Shown here: positions 1-11,614 of the stretch, in pieces
How positions within the stretch are numbered: the first letter of the stretch is position 1
Layout of the letters: every line of letters begins with the position of its first letter
NCBI RefSeq assembly: GCF_003151135.1
Contig: NZ_QEQK01000002.1
Coordinates: 156,972-220,971, forward strand
DNA: 64,000 nucleotides
Source of the DNA: Abyssibacter profundi
GTDB taxonomy: Bacteria > Pseudomonadota > Gammaproteobacteria > Nevskiales > OUC007
Direction of reading: 5' to 3'
Position numbers and translations under genes: made by a program
The notes under the pieces: model-generated
What the model saw: only the letters and a program-made list of their open reading frames with translations
What the model was told of the DNA's origin: nothing
Databases searched by the model: none

Positions 1-486
1 AGCGAGGCAGGACACCCAGTCCCGGGCCAGGCGGTGATGGCGCAGTTAATCGCCATGCTGCGATCGCAGCGGCCCGACGCCGAACATCTGGTGACCTGGA
101 CGGGTGTCGAGGCCCGGCGGTATCGCGATACGTTGTATCTGCTCCGCAGCCTGCCAGCGCTGCCGCCGCAGTGGGCGGTGCAGTGGTCGGGGGAGCAGCC
201 GCTCATACTCCCGGCCGATCAGGGTCGCCTAGAGACCACCGGTCGTGGCCAGTGGATAGTGCGCTTTGCCCAACACGAGGACATGATTCGCATGCCCGGC
301 CGACCGGCCAAGCGCCTGTCCCGTTGGTGCCAGGAGCAGGGCGTTGCGCCCTGGCTGCGCTGCCGATTGCCGGTGGTCCTGCGCGAAGGGCGGATTTGCA
401 GCCTCGGGCCGTGGGTTGTGGACAGGGAGGTCGCGCCGGAGAAACTTCAATGGATTCATGCGATTGCCGGTATCCCAGGCGTCTGA
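1..486 (+). CDS. tilS: tRNA(Ile)-lysidine synthase, C-terminal part (5' end outside window)
   Basis: The reading frame is open from base 1, so the start and the ATP-pyrophosphatase domain lie upstream of the window. The visible roughly 160 residues match the TilS C-terminal domain: an R-x-PGRPAKRLSRWCQE stretch followed by VAPWLRCRLPVV and a closing GPWVV motif. TilS ligates lysine to C34 of the CAU-anticodon tRNA-Ile to make lysidine, so that the tRNA reads AUA. The gene ends 63 nt before pyrG, the order seen in other gammaproteobacteria. Identification rests on the C-terminal domain alone. Confidence 0.85.
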   Translation, partial: SEAGHPVPGQAVMAQLIAMLRSQRPDAEHLVTWTGVEARRYRDTLYLLRSLPALPPQWAVQWSGEQPLILPADQGRLETTGRGQWIVRFAQHEDMIRMPGRPAKRLSRWCQEQGVAPWLRCRLPVVLREGRICSLGPWVVDREVAPEKLQWIHAIAGIPGV

Positions 487-491
487 TCGGA

Positions 492-520
492 TTGTTCGCC
501 CGTGGGTGATCGGCTACCAT
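492..520 (+). promoter_or_regulatory. candidate sigma70-type promoter for pyrG
   Basis: TTGTTC (492-497) and TACCAT (515-520) are 17 nt apart in the tilS-pyrG gap. The spacing is ideal but the hexamers match consensus only partly, so this is tentative. Confidence 0.3.
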
Positions 521-534
521 CCGCGCTTCCCTGA

Positions 535-3029
<2,495 letters not shown>

Positions 3030-3082
3030 CGGACGGGGCCATGACGGCCGCCCGACCCACTCTAAGAATTCACACGAAGTAG

Positions 3083-4378
<1,296 letters not shown>

Positions 4379-4387
4379 ACTTTCGCC

Positions 4388-4663
4388 ATGGGCAAGGCGG
4401 CACTCATCGCTGGATTGTTAATCCTGGGGTATTTCCAGTACCGCCTGTGGTTTGCTGACGGTGGCATTCCCGATGTCCGCCGTCAGCAGGCCGAAATCGC
4501 AGACATGACAGAAACCAACGCCCGGCTGCGTGCCCGCAACGAGGCCTTGCAGGCCGAGGTGGATGATCTGAAGTCCGGCGTGGCGGCCATGGAAGGTCGA
4601 GCCAGGACCGACCTCGGCATGGTCCGCCGGGACGAAACGTTCTACCTGTTGGTGTCTCGCTAG
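4388..4663 (+). CDS. ftsB: cell division protein FtsB
   Basis: FtsB is a bitopic inner-membrane component of the FtsQLB divisome complex, which activates septal peptidoglycan synthesis. The 91-residue protein has one N-terminal membrane segment (about residues 4-22, followed by QYRLWF) and then a heptad-rich coiled coil over about residues 30-70. The C terminus RRDETFYLLV matches the FtsB family. The eno-ftsB-ispD-ispF order is classical in gammaproteobacteria. Confidence 0.92.
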   Translation: MGKAALIAGLLILGYFQYRLWFADGGIPDVRRQQAEIADMTETNARLRARNEALQAEVDDLKSGVAAMEGRARTDLGMVRRDETFYLLVSR

Positions 4664-4692
4664 GGCCGACGCGCCCCAACCGGTGACTTTGC

Positions 4693-5373
4693 ATGCTTTA
4701 CGCTGTCGTTCCGGCTGCGGGCCGCGGTGCTCGCATGGATGCCGGTTTACCCAAGCAGTATCTGCAGCTCGGGGGGCGGGCGGTCATCGAGCACGCCCTG
4801 GAGCCGCTGCTCGACTATCCCGAACTGGAGCAATTGGTCGTCGTGCTCGCGCCAGACGACCAGGATTTCGCGACACTTGGCGTAGCCGGTCATCCCTTGT
4901 TGTCGACCTGCGTTGGTGGTGCGAGTCGTGCCGATTCGGTTCTCGCTGGCCTCAATGCGCTGGACGCTGCGGATGTCGACGACTGGGTCCTCGTGCATGA
5001 CGCAGCGAGACCCTGCCTGCGACCCGACGACCTGGACCGACTCGTTCGACAGGCCCGACGCAGTCCAGATGGAGGACTGTTGGCCGTGCCGGCCCGAGAT
5101 ACGCTCAAGCAGTCGCAGGAGGGACACGCCTCGTCGACACTGGACCGCAGTACGATCTGGCAGGCGCAGACCCCGCAGTTATTCCGGCTTGGGTTATTGC
5201 GCCAGGCGCTGGAGCAAGGAGATCGCATGCACATTACGGACGAAGCCTCGGCCATTGAATTGGCGGGTGGGCGGCCAAGGCTTGTGCAAGGCCATGGCGA
5301 CAATCTCAAGGTGACCTGGTTGGATGACCTGCCGATGGCAGAAGCCTCACTACGTGCGCAGGGCCGGCTGTGA
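4693..5373 (+). CDS. ispD: 2-C-methyl-D-erythritol 4-phosphate cytidylyltransferase
   Basis: IspD transfers CMP from CTP to methylerythritol phosphate in the MEP isoprenoid pathway. The 226 residues begin with the nucleotidyltransferase motif VVPAAGRGARMDAGLPKQYL and later show VLVHDAARPC and an IWQAQTPQLF segment typical of the family. The stop codon overlaps the ispF start by 4 nt (GTGA), so the two consecutive-pathway enzymes are probably translationally coupled. Confidence 0.95.
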   Translation: MLYAVVPAAGRGARMDAGLPKQYLQLGGRAVIEHALEPLLDYPELEQLVVVLAPDDQDFATLGVAGHPLLSTCVGGASRADSVLAGLNALDAADVDDWVLVHDAARPCLRPDDLDRLVRQARRSPDGGLLAVPARDTLKQSQEGHASSTLDRSTIWQAQTPQLFRLGLLRQALEQGDRMHITDEASAIELAGGRPRLVQGHGDNLKVTWLDDLPMAEASLRAQGRL

Positions 5374-5846
5374 TCCGGGTGGGCCATGGATATGACGTTC
5401 ATCGCTTCGGCGACGGCGATCATGTCTGGCTGGGTGGCGTGCGGATTGCGCATGCCCGTGGGTTAATCGCGCATTCCGATGGGGATGTGCTGATCCATGC
5501 CCTTTGCGACGCCCTGCTGGGCGCGGTGGCCCTCGGTGACATCGGTGGATTGTTTCCGGACACCAGCGACGAGTGGGCCGGATTGTCCGGGCATCGGATG
5601 TTGCAGCTGGTTCGCACCCGCCTGGAGAGCGTCGGCTATGTCCCGGCCCAGTGTGACAGCACCCTGATTGCTCAGGCACCGCGCATTGCGCCCCATGTGC
5701 CGGCGATGCGTGCACGGATCGCTGATGGACTGGGCGTGGAAGTCGGTGCCGTCAACGTCAAGGCCACGACGACCGAGCGCCTGGGCCCCATGGGGCGAGA
5801 GGAAGGCATTGCCGCACATGCGGTTGCAGTGGTCATGCCGCTTTGA
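5370..5846 (+). CDS. ispF: 2-C-methyl-D-erythritol 2,4-cyclodiphosphate synthase
   Basis: IspF cyclises CDP-methylerythritol 2-phosphate to methylerythritol cyclodiphosphate, releasing CMP. The 158-residue protein carries the metal-binding N terminus RVGHGYDVHRF, the AHSDGDVLIHALCDALLGA motif, DIGGLFPDT, and the C-terminal KATTTERLG-GREEGIAAHAV signature. The start is GTG, fixed by the family's N terminus. It overlaps ispD by 4 nt and truD by 4 nt. Confidence 0.96.
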   Translation: MIRVGHGYDVHRFGDGDHVWLGGVRIAHARGLIAHSDGDVLIHALCDALLGAVALGDIGGLFPDTSDEWAGLSGHRMLQLVRTRLESVGYVPAQCDSTLIAQAPRIAPHVPAMRARIADGLGVEVGAVNVKATTTERLGPMGREEGIAAHAVAVVMPL

Positions 5847-6862
5847 TCGGGCCCGACCCGGTTTGGCGCCTGACACCCGCGCTGGGCGCCCCGCTAGGGC
5901 GTGGCCGCCTGCGGGTGACGCCTGAAGATTTTCAGGTCGACGAGCAACTGGCTTTCACGCCCGCGGGGGAGGGAGAGCACCTGATGCTTCAGGTGTGTAA
6001 GCGGAATGCCAATACCGATACGGTCGCCCGGCATTTGGCGCGGCAGGCGGGCGTGCGAGCCAAGAATGTCGGGTATTGCGGGATGAAGGACCGGCATGCG
6101 GTGACGACCCAATGGTTCAGCCTGCCGTGGCCGATCAAGCGCGACCTGCCGGATCCGGCGGCCTGGTCGGATCCCGGTCAGGGCATCCATATCCGGCAAC
6201 TGGATCGTCACGACCGCAAGTTGCGCAGGGGCGCCCATGCGGCGAATCGTTTCCGGCTGGTGCTGCGCCTGGAGACGCCGCTGGATCCCACAGCCGTGGC
6301 CGAGCGTCTGGATCAGATGCGCGCATGCGGGGTGCCGAACGGCTTCGGACCTCAGCGCTTCGGGTGGGGTGGCTCCAATCTGGAGCGGTTCGAGGCGCAG
6401 GATCGGCCGACCGGAATCGTCCTGTCCGCCGCGCGCTCGGCCTTATTCAATCATGTTCTGGAGCAGCGCATTACCGATGGCAGTTGGGACCAGTTGATAC
6501 CAGGGGAATGGGTTTGCCTCTCCGGCAGTCGCAGTGGCTTTCTCGCGGAGTCCGTGGACGAGACATTGCTGGCCCGGCTCAAGGCCGGCGACCTGCATCC
6601 CAGCGGACCCATGCCCGGACGAGCGGGTGATGGCCCCGCGGGGGAGGCCCTGGCTCGCGAGCAGGCCTGGCTGGCGCCGGCTTCGAAGTGGCTGGAAAAA
6701 CTCGGAGTGTGTGGCGTAGATGCGCTGCGTCGGCCCTTACGTGTCATCCCGCAGCATTTACAGTGGGAACAAGAAGATAGAGACAGCCTGACGCTTTGTT
6801 TCGAGCTGCCACCTGGCAGTTTTGCAACGTCAGTTGTCGCTGAATGTATTGAAACCGATTGA
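5843..6862 (+). CDS. truD: tRNA pseudouridine(13) synthase
   Basis: TruD makes pseudouridine at position 13 of tRNA-Glu. The 339 residues start at a TTG that overlaps the ispF stop (TTGA). Family motifs are present: EDFQVDEQL near the N terminus, RNANTDTVARHLARQAGV, and the catalytic aspartate in GYCGMKDRHAVTTQWFS. NGFGPQRFG and the TRUD insertion follow. The rare start codon and the overlap suggest that translation depends on ribosomes finishing ispF. Confidence 0.93.
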   Translation: MIGPDPVWRLTPALGAPLGRGRLRVTPEDFQVDEQLAFTPAGEGEHLMLQVCKRNANTDTVARHLARQAGVRAKNVGYCGMKDRHAVTTQWFSLPWPIKRDLPDPAAWSDPGQGIHIRQLDRHDRKLRRGAHAANRFRLVLRLETPLDPTAVAERLDQMRACGVPNGFGPQRFGWGGSNLERFEAQDRPTGIVLSAARSALFNHVLEQRITDGSWDQLIPGEWVCLSGSRSGFLAESVDETLLARLKAGDLHPSGPMPGRAGDGPAGEALAREQAWLAPASKWLEKLGVCGVDALRRPLRVIPQHLQWEQEDRDSLTLCFELPPGSFATSVVAECIETD

Positions 6863-6901
6863 AGTTTGCGCCGTGTCGTACCCAAGCCGTACACTTCGCT
6901 G

Positions 6902-7540
6902 ATGAGCACAAAAGCGGCAGAAGTCGCGCGGGCGACGACCGAAAAGACCAGCGCTCGAACCAAGCGAGGCGGTCGCAACACCCGCGGGGCCATCTTGGAT
7001 GCGGCTGAAGAATTACTTCAGCGGCGCGGATATAACGCATTCTCCTATCACCATATTGCAGTGCAGTTGGGCATTCGCAATGCCGCCATCCACTATCATT
7101 TTCCGGCGAAGGAAGACCTGGGCATCGAACTGGTGTCGCGCTTCCGGCTTCGTCTGGCGGAGTGGATCGAGGCACTTGAGGAGCGCGAGAGCGACCCTTG
7201 GCAGTTGCTGAATGCCTACTTCGAGTTCTACCTGGATTTTCTAGACGAGGATCGAAAGATCTGCTTCAGCGGCATGCTGGGGGCCGAGTTCCAGGCCATA
7301 CCCGATGGCATGCGCGAAGAGACGCGTCAGACCATGGAGCAGATTCTTCACTGGTTGGTCAGTGTGCTTGAACGCGGCCGCGAAGCCGGACGTATTCAGT
7401 TCAGCGGACCGGCGGAAGCGAAGGCCGTCCATCTGGGTGCGTCGTTGCAGGGCGGCCTGCAAGTCGCGCGGGTGGCTGGACCGGAACGGTTTCACCAGCT
7501 CATCGAGCAGCTGCGACTAGAACTCCAACCCGCCAGCTAG
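6902..7540 (+). CDS. TetR/AcrR family transcriptional regulator
   Basis: A 212-residue protein with an N-terminal TetR helix-turn-helix: ILDAAEELLQRRGYNAFSYHHIA, then a recognition helix ending in AAIHYHFPAKEDLGIEL, the classic YYHF-K-L signature. The C-terminal ligand-binding half is divergent, with CFSGMLGAEF resembling regulators related to the TetR_C_11 group. The ATG at 6902 is preferred over an in-frame start at 6866 because the upstream residues are not family-like. The gene follows truD and converges on the smr gene. Its target is unknown; no palindromic operator is evident in the 39-nt gap. Confidence 0.85.
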   Translation: MSTKAAEVARATTEKTSARTKRGGRNTRGAILDAAEELLQRRGYNAFSYHHIAVQLGIRNAAIHYHFPAKEDLGIELVSRFRLRLAEWIEALEERESDPWQLLNAYFEFYLDFLDEDRKICFSGMLGAEFQAIPDGMREETRQTMEQILHWLVSVLERGREAGRIQFSGPAEAKAVHLGASLQGGLQVARVAGPERFHQLIEQLRLELQPAS

Positions 7541-7568
7541 CGCAGCATCAGGGCGTCGCTGGGTCTGA

Positions 7569-7586
7569 GTCGGGCGCTGGCCCGAC
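7569..7586. terminator. hairpin between convergent tetR and smr genes
   Basis: GTCGGGC, loop GCTG, GCCCGAC form a perfect 7-bp stem between two convergent stop codons (7540 and 7597). There is no U-tract on either strand, so this may be a weak or Rho-assisted bidirectional terminator. Confidence 0.3.
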
Positions 7587-7596
7587 GGTTTCCAAC

Positions 7597-8148
7597 CTAT
7601 CTCGCTTTTCTGAGCAGCACGATGGTTGCGCCCGAGCCACCTTCCTGCGGTTTGGCCGAGGCATAGCCGAGCACATCATTGCGACGCGCCAGCCAGCGCG
7701 CGACCGATGGTTTGATCACCGGCCCCGCTGCACTGGATCGCAGTCCCTTGCCGTGGATCACCTTGATGCAGCGATGTCCCCGATTCATTGCCTGGGCCAG
7801 GAACGCGTGCAGGGCGTGACGGGCCTGCTCGCGGTTGAAGCCGTGCAGGTCGATGCTGTCTTGAATGCTGAATGCGCCCCGCCGAAGCTTGCGGAAATCG
7901 CTGTCTGACAGGCCCGAGGCCCGATACAACAGGCCCTCGGCCGATTCTTCATGAGCTTCCGGGTCGCCTTCCAACGATTCGCGCAGGACGGCCTGCTCAT
8001 CCAGCGCCCGTTGGCGTGGTGTGTCATCCGGCGGGGCTTGGACGGGTCGCTCGCGCGCGGTGCGATTCAGCGGCTGCACGTCGCCGTAGGCCGCATCGAG
8101 CAGCGCGCGCATGTCCTTGTCGTCCTGTGTTGTCCGGTCGGCGCTCAT
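7597..8148 (-). CDS. Smr domain protein (SmrA/YdaL-like putative nuclease)
   Basis: A 183-residue protein with a polar N-terminal region and a C-terminal Smr domain: the IDLHGFNREQARHALHAFL motif (LDxHG type) and VIHGKGLRS (HGxG type), ending in GSGATIVLL. Stand-alone Smr proteins are related to the MutS2 C-terminal domain and many have nicking or RNA endonuclease activity. The start at 8148 (MSADRTTQDD) is preferred over an upstream in-frame ATG at 8223, which would run into surE. The gene diverges from surE across 55 nt. Confidence 0.85.
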   Translation of the reverse strand: MSADRTTQDDKDMRALLDAAYGDVQPLNRTARERPVQAPPDDTPRQRALDEQAVLRESLEGDPEAHEESAEGLLYRASGLSDSDFRKLRRGAFSIQDSIDLHGFNREQARHALHAFLAQAMNRGHRCIKVIHGKGLRSSAAGPVIKPSVARWLARRNDVLGYASAKPQEGGSGATIVLLRKAR

Positions 8149-8203
8149 GGTGCGGTAAGATAACGACTTCGGCCGGCGCTCTGCACGGCCTGTACCAAAC
8201 ACC

Positions 8204-8956
8204 ATGCATATCCTCGTTTCCAATGATGACGGGTGTCAGGCACCTGGCCTGATCTGTCTCGCCAATCGCTTGCGCGAATTTGCGCGTGTCACCGTGGTCG
8301 CCCCGGACCGCAATCGCAGTGGCGCCAGCAACTCACTGACCCTGCTGCGGCCGCTGCGCGTACACCAGCATGCCGACGGCACGCGCTGTGTTGATGGCAC
8401 GCCCACCGACTGTGTCCATCTGGCACTCACCGGTCTGCTAGATGAGCCGCCCGACATGGTGGTGTCGGGCATTAATGCCGGTGCCAACCTGGGCGATGAC
8501 GTGCTGTATTCAGGCACGGTGGCCGCCGCCATGGAAGGGCGCTTTCTCGGGTTTCCCTCCATTGCCGTGTCGACCACGGCCGTGGACCCGCAGCACTATG
8601 CAGCTGCCGCAGAAGTGGTGGTCCGATTGATCGACACGCTGCGCGAGGTGCCGTTTTCAGACAGCACGATTCTCAACGTGAATGTCCCGGATCGGCCCTT
8701 TGAAGCGCTGGAAGGCGTGGTGAATACCCGTTTGGGCAATCGCCACAAGGCGGAGCCAGTGATTGCGGACCGTGATCCCAAGGGACGCGAAATTTTCTGG
8801 ATCGGCCCCACCGGGCCGGAACTGGATGCGGGCCCTGGCACCGATTTCGATGCCATTTCGCGCGGATATGCCTCGGTGACGCCCATTCAGGTGGACCTGA
8901 CCCGCCACGAAGCCATTGAGCCCCTTGGGCGCTGGCTTCCAACCTTGCACGGGTAG
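8204..8956 (+). CDS. surE: 5'/3'-nucleotidase SurE
   Basis: SurE is a metal-dependent nucleotidase and exopolyphosphatase acting on nucleoside monophosphates, linked to stationary-phase survival. The 250 residues begin MHILVSNDDG, with metal ligands Asp8 and Asp9. VAPDRNRSGASNSLTL and SGINAGANLGDDVLYSGTVAAAMEG follow, supplying the remaining ligands. It heads the surE-pcm-yqaA-nlpD cluster, 5 nt from pcm. Confidence 0.96.
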   Translation: MHILVSNDDGCQAPGLICLANRLREFARVTVVAPDRNRSGASNSLTLLRPLRVHQHADGTRCVDGTPTDCVHLALTGLLDEPPDMVVSGINAGANLGDDVLYSGTVAAAMEGRFLGFPSIAVSTTAVDPQHYAAAAEVVVRLIDTLREVPFSDSTILNVNVPDRPFEALEGVVNTRLGNRHKAEPVIADRDPKGREIFWIGPTGPELDAGPGTDFDAISRGYASVTPIQVDLTRHEAIEPLGRWLPTLHG

Positions 8957-8961
8957 CGCAG

Positions 8962-9627
8962 GTGGTTGGTCTGCGACACCCGCATGTGCGCGGGCTGGGG
9001 ATGACATCCGAGCGCAATCGTAAGCGCTTGGTCGATCGGCTGATGGAAGAGGGGATTGTCGACCAGCGCGTGCTGCGTGCGATTGGGGCGGTCCAGCGCC
9101 ACCGATTTGTCGATGAGGCCTTGGCCAATATGGCCTACCGCGATACCGCGTTGCCGATTGGCCACGGCCAGACGATCTCGCAGCCTCTCATCGTTGCCCG
9201 CATGACGGAAGCCTTGCTAGAAGCCGGGCCGTTCGAGCGGGTCCTCGAGGTCGGGACGGGCAGTGGCTACCAGGCGGCGGTGCTGGCCGAGATCACGGAT
9301 CAGGTCCTCACTGTGGAGCGCATTCGGCCGCTTTATCAGCGCGCCGGCCGCCTGCTACGCGAGCTGGGGTACCACAATGTCCGTCTGCGGCAATCCGACG
9401 GATCCTGGGGCTGGCCACAGCTGGGGCCCTTCGAGCGCATTGTCGTGACCGCAGGCGGCAGCCAGATACCCGAGGCCTTGCGTGAGCAACTGGCCCCGGG
9501 TGGGGTTTTGGTGATTCCGGTGGGCCCATCCGGGCGCCAGGAGCTGATTCGTGTCACCCGTCAGGGCTCGGACTGGCACGAGGAATCACTGGGTCTGGTG
9601 AGCTTTGTACCGCTGGTATCCGACTAG
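8962..9627 (+). CDS. pcm: protein-L-isoaspartate O-methyltransferase
   Basis: Pcm methylates L-isoaspartyl residues formed by protein ageing, starting their repair, and uses S-adenosylmethionine. The 221 residues show HRFVDEALANMAYRDTALPIGHGQTISQP, the SAM-binding motif VLEVGTGSGYQAAVLAE, and IVVTAGGSQIPEAL. The GTG at 8962 is given because Pseudomonas homologues also carry a few residues before the MTSxR segment. ATG 9001 (209 residues) is the main alternative. Neither start has a strong ribosome-binding site. Confidence 0.94.
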   Translation: MVGLRHPHVRGLGMTSERNRKRLVDRLMEEGIVDQRVLRAIGAVQRHRFVDEALANMAYRDTALPIGHGQTISQPLIVARMTEALLEAGPFERVLEVGTGSGYQAAVLAEITDQVLTVERIRPLYQRAGRLLRELGYHNVRLRQSDGSWGWPQLGPFERIVVTAGGSQIPEALREQLAPGGVLVIPVGPSGRQELIRVTRQGSDWHEESLGLVSFVPLVSD

Positions 9628-9684
9628 GCCCGCGTGGGCCATCATCACGCGCGTTTCGCGCATCGACAGGGAGTCTTCAACCGC

Positions 9685-10260
9685 ATGTTCCGACGCTTGT
9701 ACGACTGGACCATGATCAAGGCCCGCCACCGCCATGCGCGCGGCTGGCTGTTCGGAACCGCCGTGGCCGAGGCGATTTTCTTTCCGATCCCGGTCGACGT
9801 ATTGCTGGCTCCAATGGTCATGGCCGAGCGCGCCCAGTGGTGGCGTTTGGCGCTGCTGACGACGCTGGGTTCTGTCGTCGGGGCCTTGATCGGCTACCCC
9901 CTGGGCTACTTCCTGATCGAGGGTCTGACTCCTCTGTTGCAGGACATCGGCTACTGGGATGCCTATCTGCATGCACAGGACTGGTTTGCACGCTACGGAT
10001 TCTGGGCGCTGGTCGTGGCCGGGTTTACTCCGATACCCTTTAAGGTGTTCACCATCGCGGCCGGTGCGGCGGCGATGCCGATACTGCCCTTTATTGCCGC
10101 CTGCGCGGTGGGCAGGTTCGGTCGCTTCGGGCTGGTGGCAGGCGTGGTCGCGGCGGCCGGACCGACATTCGAGCAGCGGCTGTTGCGGTACATCGACGGA
10201 ATTGGGTGGGCGTGCCTGGTATTGATCGGAATTGGCTTGCTGTACTGGCGCTTGGCCTGA
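9685..10260 (+). CDS. YqaA-like inner-membrane protein (VTT/SNARE-associated domain)
   Basis: A 191-residue membrane protein of the DedA-like VTT superfamily, YqaA branch: MFRRLYDWTM, HRHARGWLFGTAVAEAIFFPIPVDVLLAPM, then GYPLGYFLIEG and an arginine-containing GRFGRFGLVAG near the last helices. Members of this superfamily are proposed lipid transporters or scramblases, but the function of this branch is not settled. ATG 9685 is preferred over GTG 9634 because it matches the family N terminus. It lies between pcm and nlpD, as in related genomes, and overlaps the nlpD start by about 55 nt. Confidence 0.8.
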   Translation: MFRRLYDWTMIKARHRHARGWLFGTAVAEAIFFPIPVDVLLAPMVMAERAQWWRLALLTTLGSVVGALIGYPLGYFLIEGLTPLLQDIGYWDAYLHAQDWFARYGFWALVVAGFTPIPFKVFTIAAGAAAMPILPFIAACAVGRFGRFGLVAGVVAAAGPTFEQRLLRYIDGIGWACLVLIGIGLLYWRLA

Positions 10261-10985
10261 CGCTGCTGCTGGCCGGCTGCGCGTCGGCTGTGCGTTGGGA
10301 TGCGCCCGCGTCCGGTTTTGCCGGCAAGACCTACACCGTGCGTTCCGGTGACACCCTGTATTCCATCGCTTTTCGGCATCAGCTGGATTACCGGCAGCTG
10401 GCGCAGTGGAACGGTATCGGGCGGAGTTACCTGATCAAGCCAGGTCAGGTGCTCAAGCTCTACGCCAGCGGCTCAAGCCCTGCGCCGGCGTCGGGTTCGA
10501 CGGTAGCCCGGTCGCCCAAGCCGCGACCCTCGTCCACTCCGCCTGCGCGGCCAGCGACAACCACACCAACGCCCAGACCCCGCCCGGCGCCGACCCCCAG
10601 GGCCTCCAAGCCTGCGCTGGGCAGTGGTCAGTGGGACTGGCCGGTGCGTGGGCCCATCCTGCGGAGTTACTCCGAGCGCTCCAAGGGCATCGATATCGGC
10701 GGGGCGGTCGGGACACCAATCCGTGCAGCGGCCGCGGGTACGGTGGTGTATGCCGGTAGCGCACTCAAGGGCTATGGCCTGCTGGTCATCATCAAGCATA
10801 GCGACGCCGAGCTCTCCGCCTATGGCCATAACCGGCGCGTACGGGTGAAGGAGGGCCAGCAGGTCGCCAAGGGTGAGACGCTCGCGGAGATGGGGCTGGG
10901 CCCGTCGAAACAACCGCTGCTGCATTTTGAGATTCGCCACAATGGCAAGCCGGTCAATCCGGTGGGGCTGCTGCCAAAGTCTTAG
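10206..10985 (+). CDS. nlpD: NlpD-like lipoprotein (LysM and degenerate M23 domain)
   Basis: NlpD is an outer-membrane lipoprotein that activates amidase AmiC during septum splitting. The 259 residues contain a signal peptide with lipobox LLAGC, a LysM domain (YTVRSGDTLYSIAF ... LIKPGQVLKLYA, about 43-86), a Pro/Ala-rich linker, and a C-terminal LytM/M23 domain. Metal ligands are lost: KGIDI where active enzymes have HxxxD, and LLHFEIR where HxH is expected. This fits an activator rather than a peptidase. GTG 10212 is an alternative start. The stop codon touches the MITE-like element at 10985. Confidence 0.9.
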   Translation: MGVPGIDRNWLAVLALGLTLLLAGCASAVRWDAPASGFAGKTYTVRSGDTLYSIAFRHQLDYRQLAQWNGIGRSYLIKPGQVLKLYASGSSPAPASGSTVARSPKPRPSSTPPARPATTTPTPRPRPAPTPRASKPALGSGQWDWPVRGPILRSYSERSKGIDIGGAVGTPIRAAAAGTVVYAGSALKGYGLLVIIKHSDAELSAYGHNRRVRVKEGQQVAKGETLAEMGLGPSKQPLLHFEIRHNGKPVNPVGLLPKS

Positions 10986-10986
10986 G

Positions 10987-11014
10987 GAAACACTGATCTA
11001 TTCGCACCACCAAG
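10987..11014 (+). repeat. left terminal inverted repeat of the MITE-like element
   Basis: 28 nt, matching the reverse complement of 11364-11391 at all positions but one (A versus G at repeat position 23). Confidence 0.85.
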
Positions 11015-11130
11015 ACGGAGCCGGTTTTCCGCGAGCCCAGGCGGAGTGAGTGCCGCTTGGTCATTCCAAGCTAGTGAACGACACGAATGCGTCGGGAACG
11101 CATTCGGACGGCCGCAGGCCGGCCCGAAGG

Positions 11131-11154
11131 GCGAAGCGCATGGACGCGCTTCGC
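11131..11154. repeat. perfect hairpin inside the MITE-like element
   Basis: GCGAAGCGC (11131-11139), loop ATGGAC, GCGCTTCGC (11146-11154): a perfect 9-bp stem. The right arm has a counterpart at 11227-11242 (GGCGCAT, CC, ATGCGCC). Confidence 0.8.
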
Positions 11155-11363
11155 AACGCAGGATCGCGGGAAAACCGGCCCGTTCCGTCAGGATTGCGCC
11201 TGCAAACAGGCCAGACTGCGTTAGTCGGCGCATCCATGCGCCTCCCCCGGTGGGCCCGCCTTCGGCGGTTTCAATTCGCTCCCGGCGAATGGGTGCTCGT
11301 CGCTCATTTGGAATGACCAAACTTCGTTCCTCGCGTCTTGCCTGGCCTGTTTGCAGGCAGCAA

Positions 11364-11391
11364 CTTGGCGGTGCGAATAGATCAGTGTTTC
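11364..11391 (-). repeat. right terminal inverted repeat of the MITE-like element
   Basis: Inverted copy of 10987-11014, 27 of 28 identical. Just inside it, 11343-11358 is the inverse of 11198-11213. Confidence 0.85.
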
Positions 11392-11394
11392 TCT

Positions 11395-11614
11395 ACGGTC
11401 CGGTCGGTACTTCGGGGTAGCGCCATGGCCGCTGGCCGGTTGCTCCGCCGGGGTTGGGCTGCGGCTGGCGCCTGGTTTCCGGCAGGCGAGGCCGACATGT
11501 GGAGCGGCCGATCCCGCGCGAGGGGCGACTTCCGCTGGCATTTCGATACAATCCCCGGCCCTGCGCATCAAGCTGCTTGATGCCCACTCGACTGCCCAAA
11601 GACGAACTACGGCC
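11395..11614 (+). other. alaC upstream region, noncoding
   Basis: About 220 nt between the MITE-like element and alaC with no gene. It holds a possible -10 box, TACAAT (11547-11552), without a good -35 at the right distance, followed by a perfect palindrome at 11565-11583. Short open frames here are not supported. Confidence 0.5.
11565..11583. promoter_or_regulatory. perfect 19-bp palindrome, candidate operator before alaC
   Basis: GCATCAAGC, central T, GCTTGATGC: 9-bp arms without mismatch. It starts 12 nt after the candidate -10 box and ends 31 nt before the alaC GTG. That position suits a repressor site for the alaC-hom-thrC operon or a leader hairpin. The binding factor is unknown. Confidence 0.5.

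Larger units (their letters stand above)
10985..11394. mobile_element. MITE-like nonautonomous element with 28-nt terminal inverted repeats
   Basis: Bases 10987-11014 and 11364-11391 are inverted copies identical at 27 of 28 positions (outer part GAAACACTGATCTATTCGCA). Inside, two diverged half-elements face each other. Each has TTGGTCATTCCAA, an ATTC-type hairpin (perfect on the left, GAATGCGT/ACGCATTC) and a GCGCAT hairpin. A 16-bp internal pair (11198-11213 and 11343-11358) is also inverted. There is no transposase and no credible coding region. TA dinucleotides flank both ends, possibly the target duplication. Its first G is the last base of the nlpD stop codon. Confidence 0.8.

Noticed and set aside
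10982-11571. Open frames of 80-124 codons within the MITE-like element and just after it
   Set aside because: They run across inverted repeats and hairpins on both strands, so they cannot be real genes.
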